Shown: positions 7,797 through 15,836 of the stretch, one piece after another
Position numbering within the stretch: the first letter of the stretch is position 1
Layout of the letters: the number at the start of each line of letters is the position of its first letter
Assembly (NCBI GenBank): GCA_023386645.1
Contig: JAEWJI010000024.1
Span: forward strand, 1-28,078
Origin: Pseudomonadota bacterium
GTDB taxonomy: Bacteria > Pseudomonadota > Alphaproteobacteria > Caulobacterales > Caulobacteraceae
Length of the DNA: 28,078 nt
Direction of reading: 5' to 3'
The notes under the pieces: generated by a model
The model's input: only the letters and a program-made list of their open reading frames with translations
Told to the model about the DNA's origin: nothing
The model's database searches: none
Made by a program: the position numbers and the translations under genes

Positions 7797-10217
7797 GTGA
7801 AGGTTGCCGAACGCTGGTTCGTGATGGCGGGCATCGGCCTGCTGGGCGCGATCGCGCTGGCCGGGCTGGTGGTGGCCATCTACGCCGCCTGGCTGTTCCA
7901 CGACCTGCCGGACGCGACCGAGCTGGCGGACTATCGCCCGCCCACGGCGACGCGGGTCTATGCTGGCGACGGCACCCTGATCGGCGAGTTCTCGGACGAG
8001 CGGCGCATCTACGTGCCCTACGAGCAGATTCCGACGCCGCTGGTGCAGGCCTTCCTGGCGGCCGAGGACCGCAACTTCTTCCAGCACGGTGGGATCGACG
8101 TCTCGGGCCTTGGCCGGGCGATGTTCAAGAACGTCTTCAACTTCGTGTCGGGACGGCGGCTGGAGGGCGGATCGACCATCACCCAGCAGGTGGCCAAGAA
8201 CGTTCTGCTGACCAACGAATCGACGATCGGCCGCAAGCTGAAGGAGGCGATCCTCTCCAGCCGGCTGGAGGCGACGCTGACCAAGGAGCAGATTCTCGAG
8301 CTGTATCTGAACGAGATCTTCCTGGGCTACCGCTCGTACGGGGTGGCCTCGGCCGCCTACAACTATTTCGGCAAGTCGTTGGACCAGCTGACGCCGGACC
8401 AGGCGGCCTTCCTGGCGGCCCTGCCCAAGGGGCCGAACAACTATCATCCCAAGCGCCATCCGGCCGCCGCCAAGGGGCGGCGCGACTGGGTTCTGGGCGA
8501 AATGGCGCAAAACGGCTGGCTGACCGAGGCGCAGCTGACGCAGGCGCGGGCCCGGCCGCTGGTCACCAATGACGCGCCGCAGCGCGCGGCCTATCGCGAC
8601 GCGGACTTCTTCGTGGAGGAGGCGCGCAGGCAGGCCCGGGCGAACAGGGACTTCGGCGATCAGCTGAACGCCGGCGGCTTCTATATGCGCACGACCCTGG
8701 ACCCGACGCTGCAGACGGCGGCGCGGGCTGCGCTGATGACCGGGCTGGAGAACTATGACCGTCGCCACGGCTGGCGCGGGGCCTGGGGGACGACGGATTT
8801 CGCCGACGGCTGGCAGCAGGCGGCCCTGAAGAAGACGACCCCGCCGGAGCGCCGCGCCTGGCAGGCGGCGGCGGTGGAGTCGGTCGCCGGCAATACGGTC
8901 CGCGTCCGCACCGCGCGAGACGACCGCACCGGGACCCTGATCGTCGAGGACGCGGCCTGGGCCAACGCCAACCGGCCGCTGAAGCGCGGGGACCTGATCT
9001 TCGTCGAGCCCAGGGGCGGGCAGTTCGCCCTGAAGCAGGTGCCAGCCGTGAACGGCGCCCTGGTGGCCATCGATCCGCAGTCGGGCCGGGTGCTGGCCAT
9101 GGTGGGGGGCTATTCCTACGCCCTGTCCAGCTTCAACCGCGCGACCCAGGCCCGGCGGCAGCCCGGCTCGGCGTTCAAGCCCTTCGTCTATGCGGCGGCG
9201 CTGGAGGGCGACTATACGCCCGCCTCGATCGTGCTCGACGCGCCGATCAGCTTCGCCGGCGGGCCGAATGGCCGCCGCTGGACGCCCGAGAACTACAGCC
9301 GGCAGTACTATGGCCCGCAGACGCTGCGACGCGGGCTTGAGTTGTCGCGCAACGTCATGACCGTGCGACTGGCCCAGGCCATCGGCATGGGCAAGGTCGT
9401 GGACCTGGCCCGCAAGATGGGCGTCGGGAACCTGGAGCCGAACCTGTCGGTCTCGCTCGGGGCGGGAGAGACCACGCCCTATCGCCTGACCGCCGCCTAT
9501 TCGGCCTTCGTGAACGGCGGCCGGCGGATCGACCCCTATCTGATCGAACTGGTCCAGGACCGGAACGGCGAGACCATCTTCCGCTCCGACCGCCGCCAGT
9601 GCCGCGAATGCGGACGGCCTTTCACGGGCCAGGAATCGCCGCGCCTGACCGCCCGGGGCGAGCAGGTCATCGACCCGATCACCGCCTACCAGGTCGCCTC
9701 CATGCTCGAAGGCGTGGTCCAGCGCGGAACCGCCGCCAGCGCCCGGGGGCTGGGCCGCTGGGTCGGCGGCAAGACCGGCACGACCAATGAATACCGCTCG
9801 GCCTGGTTCGTAGGCTTCACCACCGACATCGTCGTGGGCGTGTTCATCGGCTTCGACGACAACCGGCCGCTGGGCCATGGCGAAACGGGCACGACGGCGG
9901 CCGTGCCGGTGTTCATCGACTTCATGACCGAGGCGTTGAAGACGCGCCCGGCGCGCCCGTTCGTGCGGCCCAAGAACGCCATCTTCCGGAGCGTCAACGG
10001 CATCGAGGAGGCCTTCCGGCCCGGCACCGAGCGCAGGCGTGAGGAGGAGCAACGGCCGCGAGCGCCGGCCGCCCCGACCGGCCCGCAGAACTACTATGAC
10101 GTCCTCAGGCGCGAGCAGGAGGCGGCCAATCCGCCCCCGTCCGCCGCTCCGCCCCCGCCCAACGTGCCCCCGCCCCCGAAGAAGGAACTGGCGGAGGATC
10201 TGGAGGGGCTGTTCTAG
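7797..10217 (+). CDS. mrcA: Penicillin-binding protein 1A, bifunctional peptidoglycan synthase
   Basis: An 806-residue class A PBP that polymerises lipid II and cross-links the strands in the periplasm. The GTG start is supported by GGAG (7787-7790) 6 nt upstream. A single transmembrane helix (about residues 9-33) leads into the GT51 glycosyltransferase domain, with catalytic E90 in AAEDRNFFQHGG and the EGGSTITQQ and KEQILELYLNEIFLG motifs. An OB-like insertion follows (about 310-430), then the transpeptidase domain with S458-A-F-K (nucleophile Ser), S517-R-N and K659-T-G-T. The tail is Pro/Arg-rich and probably disordered. Length and domain order are normal for PBP1A. The cytoplasmic N-terminus is very short. 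Confidence 0.96.
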   Translation: MKVAERWFVMAGIGLLGAIALAGLVVAIYAAWLFHDLPDATELADYRPPTATRVYAGDGTLIGEFSDERRIYVPYEQIPTPLVQAFLAAEDRNFFQHGGIDVSGLGRAMFKNVFNFVSGRRLEGGSTITQQVAKNVLLTNESTIGRKLKEAILSSRLEATLTKEQILELYLNEIFLGYRSYGVASAAYNYFGKSLDQLTPDQAAFLAALPKGPNNYHPKRHPAAAKGRRDWVLGEMAQNGWLTEAQLTQARARPLVTNDAPQRAAYRDADFFVEEARRQARANRDFGDQLNAGGFYMRTTLDPTLQTAARAALMTGLENYDRRHGWRGAWGTTDFADGWQQAALKKTTPPERRAWQAAAVESVAGNTVRVRTARDDRTGTLIVEDAAWANANRPLKRGDLIFVEPRGGQFALKQVPAVNGALVAIDPQSGRVLAMVGGYSYALSSFNRATQARRQPGSAFKPFVYAAALEGDYTPASIVLDAPISFAGGPNGRRWTPENYSRQYYGPQTLRRGLELSRNVMTVRLAQAIGMGKVVDLARKMGVGNLEPNLSVSLGAGETTPYRLTAAYSAFVNGGRRIDPYLIELVQDRNGETIFRSDRRQCRECGRPFTGQESPRLTARGEQVIDPITAYQVASMLEGVVQRGTAASARGLGRWVGGKTGTTNEYRSAWFVGFTTDIVVGVFIGFDDNRPLGHGETGTTAAVPVFIDFMTEALKTRPARPFVRPKNAIFRSVNGIEEAFRPGTERRREEEQRPRAPAAPTGPQNYYDVLRREQEAANPPPSAAPPPPNVPPPPKKELAEDLEGLF

Positions 10218-10219
10218 GG

Positions 10220-10248
10220 GGCGCGCAGCCCTTGGCGCCTTTCCCTTT
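10220..10248 (+). terminator. Weak terminator candidate between PBP1A and prfB
   Basis: GGCGC (10220-10224) and GCGCC (10235-10239) can pair over a 10-nt loop and are followed by TTTCCCTTT. The stem is only 5 bp, so read-through into prfB is likely. Confidence 0.3.
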
Positions 10249-10296
10249 CGACCGGCGCGCTCTATGTCCGCGCCTCACCTTTCGCCGGAGTTTGCG

Positions 10297-11419
10297 ATGA
10301 GACCGGATGTCGAGGCCATGAAGGCCGACATCGAGCAGAGCGTCGCTCTGCTCAGGAGGCGTCTTTGACTGGGATGTCGCCGTCCGAAAGCTCGATGAGC
10401 TGAACGCCCGGGTCGAGGACCCGACCCTGTGGGACAGGCCCGACGAGGCCCAGGCCGTCAGTCGCGAGCGCTCGCGGCTGGAAGCCCAGATCAACGCCGT
10501 CAAGGAGATGGAGCAGGGCCTCGAGGACGGGGTCATGCTGGCCGACATGGCCGACGAGGAGGGCGACGAAGCGGCCCTGGAGGACGCCCGCGCCAGCCTG
10601 AAGGCGATCAAGGAGCGGGCCGCCCGCGCCGAGCTGGAGGCCCTGCTGTCCGGTGAGGCCGACGGCAACGACGCCTATCTTGAGGTCAACTCCGGCGCCG
10701 GCGGCACCGAGTCGAACGACTGGGCCGGCATGCTGCTGCGCATGTACACCCGCTGGGCCCGGGCCCATGGCTATGAGGTCGAGGTGGAGGCCGAGGAGCC
10801 GGGCGAACAGGCCGGCATCAAGTCCGCCACCATCCAGGTGAAGGGCCCCAACGCCTATGGCTGGCTGAAGTCGGAATCCGGGGTGCACCGGCTGGTGCGC
10901 ATCAGCCCCTATGACGCGGCGGCCAAGCGGCACACCTCGTTCGCCTCGATCGGGGTGTCGCCGGTGGTGGACGACGCCATCGAGATCGACATCAACCCGT
11001 CGGACGTGCGCACCGACACCTACCGGGCCTCCGGCGCTGGCGGGCAGCACATCAACAAGACGGATTCGGCCGTGCGTCTGACGCACATCCCGACCAACAC
11101 CGTCGTGGCCTGTCAGGCTGGACGCTCACAGCACCAGAACCGCGAACAGGCCTGGAAGATGCTGCGCGCCCGGCTGTACGAACTGGAGCTGCAGAAGCGT
11201 GAGGCGGCGGCCCAGGCCCTGGCGGACGCCAAGACCGACATCGGCTGGGGCCACCAGATTCGATCCTATGTCCTGCAGCCGTATCAGATGGTGAAGGACC
11301 TGCGCACCGAGGTGGAGACCTCCGACACCCAGGGGGTGCTGGACGGCGACCTGGACGCGTTCATGGGCGCAGCGCTGGCCGCGCGGGTCGGCGAGACCCG
11401 CGGCAGCACGGTGGAGTGA
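10297..11419 (+). CDS. prfB: Peptide chain release factor 2, with programmed +1 frameshift
   Basis: RF2 recognises UGA and UAA stop codons and triggers peptide release. The first frame runs from ATG 10297 (GGAG at 10287-10290, 6 nt upstream) for 23 codons to an in-frame TGA at 10366-10368. Reading then continues in the +1 frame from GAC 10367 (DWDVAVRKLDELNARVEDP) for 350 codons, giving about 373 residues, the normal RF2 length. The GGQ motif is in ASGAGGQHINKT. The stop-codon recognition tripeptide is SPY (RISPYDA) where E. coli RF2 has SPF; I recall SPY in other alphaproteobacterial RF2 proteins. An upstream in-frame ATG at 10264 is less likely because it lacks a Shine-Dalgarno. The internal TGA is regulatory, not a mutation: when RF2 is scarce the ribosome slips and makes more RF2. 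Confidence 0.95.
10354..10369 (+). promoter_or_regulatory. prfB +1 programmed frameshift site
   Basis: The signal AGGAGG (10354-10359), CGT, CTT (10363-10365), TGA (10366-10368), C has the same architecture as the E. coli prfB site: a Shine-Dalgarno-like element 3 nt before the slippery CUU, followed by UGAC. The Shine-Dalgarno element pairs with the translating ribosome's 16S rRNA and promotes the slip from CUU to UUU. Confidence 0.95.
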
Positions 11420-11420
11420 A

Positions 11421-11457
11421 CTCTCCTCCCTGTCCGCGTGGCGGATGGGGAGGAGAG
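11421..11457. terminator. Bidirectional hairpin between convergent prfB and bactofilin genes
   Basis: CTCTCCTCCC (11421-11430) is a perfect complement of GGGAGGAGAG (11448-11457). Inside, TCCGC (11433-11437) and GCGGA (11441-11445) pair around GTG, and the intervening TG/TG can form G-U pairs in RNA. It sits exactly between two convergent stop codons. It lacks U-runs and resembles the CTCCTCCC/GGGAGGAG family of dispersed repeats, so it may be a repeat recruited as a 3'-end element. Confidence 0.6.
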
Positions 11458-11461
11458 GGCG

Positions 11462-12034
11462 TCAGGCCTTCATGTCCGGGATGATCGGCATCGGGTCCCC
11501 GTGCGGCGGGGTGGCGCTGTCGGCGGCCGTGGAGGGCTGGGGCGCGGGCGCCGGGGCCGCAGCGGCGGGACGCTGGGCGGCAGGAGCCTGACGCGAGCCC
11601 TGAAGGACCCGGCCCTGGAAATAGGCGCCGATGTCGATCGACAGCTGTTCGGCCGTGATGTCGCCGTCGACGTAAGCCGTCGAGATCAGCTTGACCTGCT
11701 TGCCCTGGACGCCGCCGACGATGCGGCCGCGCACCTCCAGATATTCCGCTGCGACATTGCCTTCGACGGCGCCGGTTTCGCCGATGATCAGCCGGCCGAC
11801 CTTGACGTCGCCCTTGATCTGGCCGTCGACCTGCATGTCGCCGGCGCCGGAGATGTTGCCCTCGAACTGAAGGTCGGCCGACAGGGTCGACAGACCGCGC
11901 TGGGGTGTCGGGGAGGCCGGGGCCGCCGTCCGCGAACCGGCCGGCGACGGAAGGTCGGGCAGGGGCGGGATCGGATTGGCGTTGGGACGCGCCGGCTGGG
12001 GCGCGGGGGCGGGGCTCTTGGTTTTATTGAACAA
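11462..12034 (-). CDS. bacA: Bactofilin (polymerising cytoskeletal protein)
   Basis: A 190-residue protein with the bactofilin (DUF583) beta-helix core (about residues 48-140): regular repeats such as EGNISGAGDMQVDGQIKGDV, GRLIIGETGAVEGNV, AEYLEVRGRIVGGV and VKLISTAYVDGDI. Flanking Pro/Ala-rich tails are normal for the family. Bactofilins form membrane-bound filaments that position peptidoglycan enzymes and shape cells or stalks. The start is TTG 12034, giving the typical MFNK N-terminus; AGGAG lies 5 nt upstream inside the preceding gene. It overlaps the M23 peptidase gene by 11 nt, so the two are translationally coupled. The symbol is assigned by family; Caulobacter has two paralogues. Confidence 0.92.
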   Translation of the reverse strand: MFNKTKSPAPAPQPARPNANPIPPLPDLPSPAGSRTAAPASPTPQRGLSTLSADLQFEGNISGAGDMQVDGQIKGDVKVGRLIIGETGAVEGNVAAEYLEVRGRIVGGVQGKQVKLISTAYVDGDITAEQLSIDIGAYFQGRVLQGSRQAPAAQRPAAAAPAPAPQPSTAADSATPPHGDPMPIIPDMKA

Positions 12035-13169
12035 GCTGGTCTCCTGCTCTGAGGAAGCGGGCGGGATTCTGCGGGCGGCCGTCCATCCACACCTCGTAGT
12101 GCAGGTGGACGCCGGTGGAGCGGCCGGTGGTGCCCATGGCGCCGATCCGCTGGCCGAGCGCGACCTGCTGGCCGGGCTGGACCGCCATGGCGTTCAGATG
12201 GGCGAAGCGCGTCTTGAAACCGCGTCCATGATCTATCTCGATCGTATTGCCATACCCTGAACGCACGCCCGCGAAGGAGACGACGCCGGGGGCGGGGGCC
12301 AGGATCGCGGTGTTCAGGGGCGCGGCGAAGTCCTGGCCCTGGTGCAGGGCGGGGCGGCCGTTGAAGGGGTCGAAGCGCACGCCGAAGCCGGAGGTCGTCC
12401 GGGCCTGGGCCGGGCGAGCGAAGGGCAGTCCCTCGGCGGCGTCGGTCAGGGCGCGCATCTCGCTCAGATTGTCGGCCGCGTGCTGGATGCGGGCGGCGAA
12501 CGCCTCGTCCACGTCCAGGATGGCGCCGAGCGCCCGGGGATCGCGCGCCTCGACCAGGGGGCCGCCTAGCGCCTGGCCGGCGCCCGCATAGGCCGCCGGG
12601 TTCAGGCCGGCGAGCCTGAAGGCCAGGCGCAGGCGTTCGGCTCGGCTCTGGGCGAAGGTCTCGGCGCGCGCGATCAGGCGTTCCTGGTCCAGGCGCACGC
12701 CCACCATCCGCTGGACAGGGCTGGCGCCCGCGTTGGCGGGGACGATCGCTGGGGTCAGGGCCGCCTCGGCGCCCTGCACGCCCTGGAACATGCCCATCAC
12801 CTGGGTCAGGGCGGCGTGGCGGCGCTCGACCATCTGCGCCATCTCATCGAGCGAGCCGGTGGTGGCCGACATCCGCACCACGGCGGTCTCCAGCCGGGCC
12901 TTCAGGTCGGCGTTCAGACGTTCGGACTCGCGCCGGGCCAGAACGACCTCGTCCGAGCCTTGGCCGGCGGCGACGAGGTTGAACAGAAAGCCGCCGGACG
13001 CCACCAGGGTCCAGGCGACGACGCCGAAAGCGACGGCCGCCAGCGTCATCTGCCGGCCGCTGGTCAGCACATGACCACGCGTCTCACCGTTTGAACGAAG
13101 ATAGACGTGTCGCTCTGGAAACCATCGCTCGATCAGAGAGCGCTTCCCCGCGAATTCGTCTTCCCCCAT
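12024..13169 (-). CDS. Membrane-anchored M23-family peptidoglycan endopeptidase (LmdC-like)
   Basis: A 381-residue protein with one transmembrane segment (about residues 40-65, AAVAFGVVAWTLVASGGFLFN), a helical, probably coiled-coil periplasmic region (about 75-230), and a C-terminal LytM/M23 domain. Zn-site residues are intact: H276-Q-G-Q-D280 and H355-L-H357, with the FAHLN His between them, so the enzyme should be active, unlike degenerate LytM regulators. Transmembrane M23 peptidases encoded beside bactofilins are known partners of those filaments (Csd1/CcmA in Helicobacter, LmdC/BacA in Hyphomonas). The gene order peptidase-bactofilin with overlap fits that pairing, so localised wall remodelling during morphogenesis is the inferred role. 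Confidence 0.92.
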   Translation of the reverse strand: MGEDEFAGKRSLIERWFPERHVYLRSNGETRGHVLTSGRQMTLAAVAFGVVAWTLVASGGFLFNLVAAGQGSDEVVLARRESERLNADLKARLETAVVRMSATTGSLDEMAQMVERRHAALTQVMGMFQGVQGAEAALTPAIVPANAGASPVQRMVGVRLDQERLIARAETFAQSRAERLRLAFRLAGLNPAAYAGAGQALGGPLVEARDPRALGAILDVDEAFAARIQHAADNLSEMRALTDAAEGLPFARPAQARTTSGFGVRFDPFNGRPALHQGQDFAAPLNTAILAPAPGVVSFAGVRSGYGNTIEIDHGRGFKTRFAHLNAMAVQPGQQVALGQRIGAMGTTGRSTGVHLHYEVWMDGRPQNPARFLRAGDQLVQ

Positions 13170-13353
13170 GACAACGCCCCCACGCTTGTGGACGTTTTAT
13201 CCGGGAACAGTGGCCTCGCTGCAATACCGTTCATGCATTGTTAACCACGAATCCGCGCCCAGTTCGCCTGGTCGAATCTATTCTCAGGCCTCTTTTCGCC
13301 TGTCGCGTGTATTTCAAGACTGGCGGCCGAAGGGCCGAAAGCTTGGCGAAGTC
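13170..13353. promoter_or_regulatory. M23/bactofilin upstream region with two GANTC sites
   Basis: This 184-bp gap lies between the bcp stop and the M23 start and must hold the M23-bactofilin promoter. It contains GAATC at 13249-13253 and 13274-13278, two CcrM-type GANTC methylation sites 25 bp apart, and a GTTAAC at 13240-13245. In Caulobacter, GANTC methylation tunes cell-cycle promoters through GcrA. No strong -35/-10 pair is visible. A short GGCC-rich repeat near 13325-13337 could be a weak bcp terminator. Confidence 0.4.
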
Positions 13354-13815
13354 CTAGAGGGCCCTGGCCGCGTCCAGCACCGCCTGCGCATGTCCTGCGA
13401 CCGAGACCTTTCGCCAGGCCTGTTTCACCGTCCCGTCGCCCGCGATCAGGAAGGTGGCGCGCTCGATGCCCATGTATTTGCGCCCATACAGCTGCTTCTC
13501 GACCCAGACGCCCCAGGCTTCGCAGACCGCGCCGTCCTCGTCGGACGCGAGGCGGACGTCGAGGTCGTACTTGGCCTTGAACCGGTCGTGCTTGCGCACC
13601 GTGTCCTTCGACACGCCAATGACCGTCGCGCCGGCCGCCTCGAACTCTGCGGCCAGGGCTGTGAAGTCCTGGGCTTCACGCGTGCAGCCGGTCGTATCGT
13701 CCTTGGGATAGAAATAGAGGACGACGGCGCGACCCTCCGGATCGGGCACGATCGCGCGCGCGCCGTTGTCGGCCGGCAGGTCGAAGGCGGGGGCCGGGGC
13801 TCCGACTTCAGGCAT
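13354..13815 (-). CDS. bcp: Thiol peroxidase of the Bcp/PrxQ peroxiredoxin family
   Basis: A 153-residue peroxiredoxin that reduces hydrogen peroxide and organic peroxides. The peroxidatic cysteine is C44 in the motif YFYPKDDTTGCTREAQDF. In E. coli Bcp the resolving cysteine lies five residues after it; here that position is Q49, so the protein probably uses a 1-Cys mechanism or an external thiol. Another Cys occurs near residue 94 (GAVCEAWGVW). Length and downstream features (GVSKDTVRKHDRFKAKYDL) are typical. It starts 17 nt after the tyrS stop and is likely read from the tyrS transcript. Confidence 0.92.
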   Translation of the reverse strand: MPEVGAPAPAFDLPADNGARAIVPDPEGRAVVLYFYPKDDTTGCTREAQDFTALAAEFEAAGATVIGVSKDTVRKHDRFKAKYDLDVRLASDEDGAVCEAWGVWVEKQLYGRKYMGIERATFLIAGDGTVKQAWRKVSVAGHAQAVLDAARAL

Positions 13816-13832
13816 GGTCTTCTCCGCTCGAT

Positions 13833-15089
13833 CTAAAGGGGGCGAACGAGGACGATCTTCTTCTTGCCAGCGGCGAGCTTGAGAACCCCGTCAGGATTGA
13901 GGTCGCCGTCCGTCAGAGTCTGGCCGCCGTCCGTCACCGCCACGTCATTGAGCCGCAGGCCGCCGCCCTGAGCCAGACGGCGAGCCTCTCCGTTAGAGGC
14001 CGTCAGGCCCGCGCGCGTGGCCACCGCCGCGATCATGGCGCCCACCACCTCGTCGCGCGGCAGCTCCACGGTCGGCAGATCGGCGGACAGCCGGCCCTGT
14101 TCGAACGCGGCCTCCGACGCGCCTCGAGCCTTCGCGGCCTCGTCGGCGCCGTGCAGCATCGTGGTGGCGGCGTCGGCCAGGGCCTTCTTGGCGTCGTTGA
14201 TCTCGGCGCCTTCCAACGCCTCCAGCCGCGCGATTTCGTCCAGCGGCAGGTCCGTGAACAGACGCAGGAACCGACCGGCGTCGGCGTCATCGACGTTGCG
14301 CCAGAACTGCCAGTAATCGTACGGGCTCAACTGTTCGGCGTTCAGCCAGACCGCGCCCTGGGCCGTCTTGCCCATCTTGCCGCCCGACGCGGTGGTCAGC
14401 AGCGGCGTGGTCAGGCCGAAGGCGGCCTTGTGGTCCACTCGGCGCACCAGATCGACGCCCGAGGTGATGTTCCCCCACTGGTCCGACCCGCCCATCTGGA
14501 GCGTCACGCCGTGGCGGCGGTTCAGCTCCAGGAAGTCCACCGACTGCATCAGCATGTAGTTGAACTCGAGGAAGGTCATAGGCTGCTCGCGCTCCAGCCG
14601 CAGCCGCACCGAGTCGAAGGCCAGCATCCGGTTGACCGTGAAATGCGTGCCGTAGTCACGCAGGAACTGCACGTAGCCGTAGGTCGACAGCCACTCGTCG
14701 TTGTCGATCAGGATCGCGTCGGTCGGGTCGTCCCCAAAGGTCAAGAAACGCTCGAACACCGTGCGGATCGAGGCGATGTTGGCCTGGATCGTCTCGTCGG
14801 TCAGCTGGGGTCGCGAGGCGTCCTTGCCCGTGGGGTCGCCGACCTTGGTGGTGCCGCCGCCCATGATGACCACCGGACGATGCCCCGCCTGCTGGAGCCG
14901 CCGCAGCATCATGATCTGGATCAGGGAGCCGACGTGCAGGCTGGGCGCCGTCGCGTCGAACCCGATGTATCCGCTGACCACGCCCGCCTTCAGGGCGCCG
15001 TCCAGGTCCTCCGGATGGGTGATCTGATGGATGTAGCCGCGCGCCTGTAGGGTGCGCAGGAAGTCGGACTGGAAAGCGTGATCGGTCAT
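13833..15089 (-). CDS. tyrS: Tyrosyl-tRNA synthetase
   Basis: A 418-residue class Ic synthetase that charges tRNA-Tyr. The start is taken at ATG 15089 (MTDHAFQSDFLRTLQARGYIHQ); the frame stays open further upstream but that part resembles no synthetase. The HIGH-type motif is H52-V-G-S, the tyrosine pocket includes GYIGFDATAPS and MQSVDFLELN with GGSDQWGNI, and the KMSKS-type motif is K238-M-G-K-T. The C-terminal S4-like RNA-binding domain (about residues 350-418, ARRLAQGGGLRLND) is complete. It lies directly upstream of bcp. Confidence 0.97.
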   Translation of the reverse strand: MTDHAFQSDFLRTLQARGYIHQITHPEDLDGALKAGVVSGYIGFDATAPSLHVGSLIQIMMLRRLQQAGHRPVVIMGGGTTKVGDPTGKDASRPQLTDETIQANIASIRTVFERFLTFGDDPTDAILIDNDEWLSTYGYVQFLRDYGTHFTVNRMLAFDSVRLRLEREQPMTFLEFNYMLMQSVDFLELNRRHGVTLQMGGSDQWGNITSGVDLVRRVDHKAAFGLTTPLLTTASGGKMGKTAQGAVWLNAEQLSPYDYWQFWRNVDDADAGRFLRLFTDLPLDEIARLEALEGAEINDAKKALADAATTMLHGADEAAKARGASEAAFEQGRLSADLPTVELPRDEVVGAMIAAVATRAGLTASNGEARRLAQGGGLRLNDVAVTDGGQTLTDGDLNPDGVLKLAAGKKKIVLVRPL

Positions 15090-15299
15090 GGTGAGGCGTC
15101 TGGCGGGGAGGGAGGCGCATCTAGCATGACGTCCCGCTTTCGTCATTCGGCCGAACCGGCGCAGCCGCGCTGAGCCGGAAGCCAGCAGCGCCGGGAAGTG
15201 GTGAAATCGGCTGACTGCGCCCGCCAAGTGTCCGGGTCTCGCGCCCCGCCGGGTTTCGGGTCTAGGCTGCGATCCGCCCGGGACCACGAAAGGAAGAGT
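15090..15299. promoter_or_regulatory. Divergent region between tyrS and the DOMON-like gene
   Basis: These 210 bp must contain both divergent promoters. For tyrS, CTAGAT (minus strand of 15118-15123) is a possible -10, without a good -35. For the plus-strand operon, TCTAGGCT (15261-15268) is the only -10-like match before the TTG start. Nothing resembling a T-box or other riboswitch is visible. Confidence 0.25.
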
Positions 15300-15836
15300 T
15301 TGAGCCCACTGACCGTGCAGTTGAAGCCTCACCCCATGACGCCTGGGCCGGAGATCGACGTGTCCGTCACCGTCCAGCGGCATGGGTTCGACGGGCTGAA
15401 CCTCGTCTATCGGATGACGGGCGACATCGCCGCCGTGCGCAGGCCGGCTTCGGCCGAGTTCGAGCGGGCGGATGAACTCTGGAAGACCACCTGTTTCGAA
15501 GCCTTCATCGGCGGAACGGAGACGCAGGGCTACATCGAGCTTAACCTCTCGCCATCCAGCCAGTGGGCTGCCTACGCCTTTGTTGGAGAACGCCAGGGCA
15601 TGCGCCCGGCCGTTGTCGACGACACCGCGATCAGCGTGATGCCGGACAGGTTCGAGCTGTGGGCCGTGTTCGGGGGGCTTCGGCCCCGCGACCTCGGACG
15701 CGGCCTGCCCTGGCGGTTGGGGCTGTCCGCGGTGATCCAGGCGGTCGATGGTTCGATTTCCTATTGGGCGGTGACCCATCCGGGGGATAAGCCGGACTTC
15801 CATCACCCCGCGTCACGCGTCCTGGAGCTGCCATGA
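15300..15836 (+). CDS. DOMON-like domain protein
   Basis: A 178-residue protein of the DOMON-like group (carbohydrate-binding-module-like beta-sandwich) found mainly in alphaproteobacteria. Recognisable segments are LWKTTCFEAFIG followed by YIELNLSPSSQWAAYAF. I chose TTG 15300 because AGGAAG (15291-15296) lies just upstream and the resulting N-terminus (MSPLTVQLKPHP) matches the start of the domain; a GTG at 15198 would add 34 unlike residues. There is no signal peptide. DOMON-related folds bind sugars or haem, but no ligand residues can be assigned here and no enzymatic activity is known. Its stop overlaps the next gene's ATG (ATGA), indicating translational coupling. Confidence 0.8.
   Translation: MSPLTVQLKPHPMTPGPEIDVSVTVQRHGFDGLNLVYRMTGDIAAVRRPASAEFERADELWKTTCFEAFIGGTETQGYIELNLSPSSQWAAYAFVGERQGMRPAVVDDTAISVMPDRFELWAVFGGLRPRDLGRGLPWRLGLSAVIQAVDGSISYWAVTHPGDKPDFHHPASRVLELP

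Noticed and set aside
7473..10052. An 859-codon minus-strand frame opposite PBP1A
   Set aside because: PBP1A has all catalytic motifs in the plus frame; the antisense product is low-complexity Arg/Gly/Ala sequence without a family signature.
10039..10368. A 109-codon frame bridging the PBP1A tail and the prfB start, ending at TGA
   Set aside because: Only its last 23 codons (from 10297) are real, as the first part of prfB before the frameshift; the rest overlaps PBP1A in another frame.
10366..10368. Internal TGA in prfB as a nonsense mutation or sequencing error
   Set aside because: The flanking Shine-Dalgarno-like element, CTT and following C match the known autoregulatory frameshift signal exactly.
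15090..15806. N-terminal extension of tyrS up to 15806
   Set aside because: The extension overlaps the divergent DOMON-like gene, resembles no synthetase, and the normal N-terminus begins at 15089.
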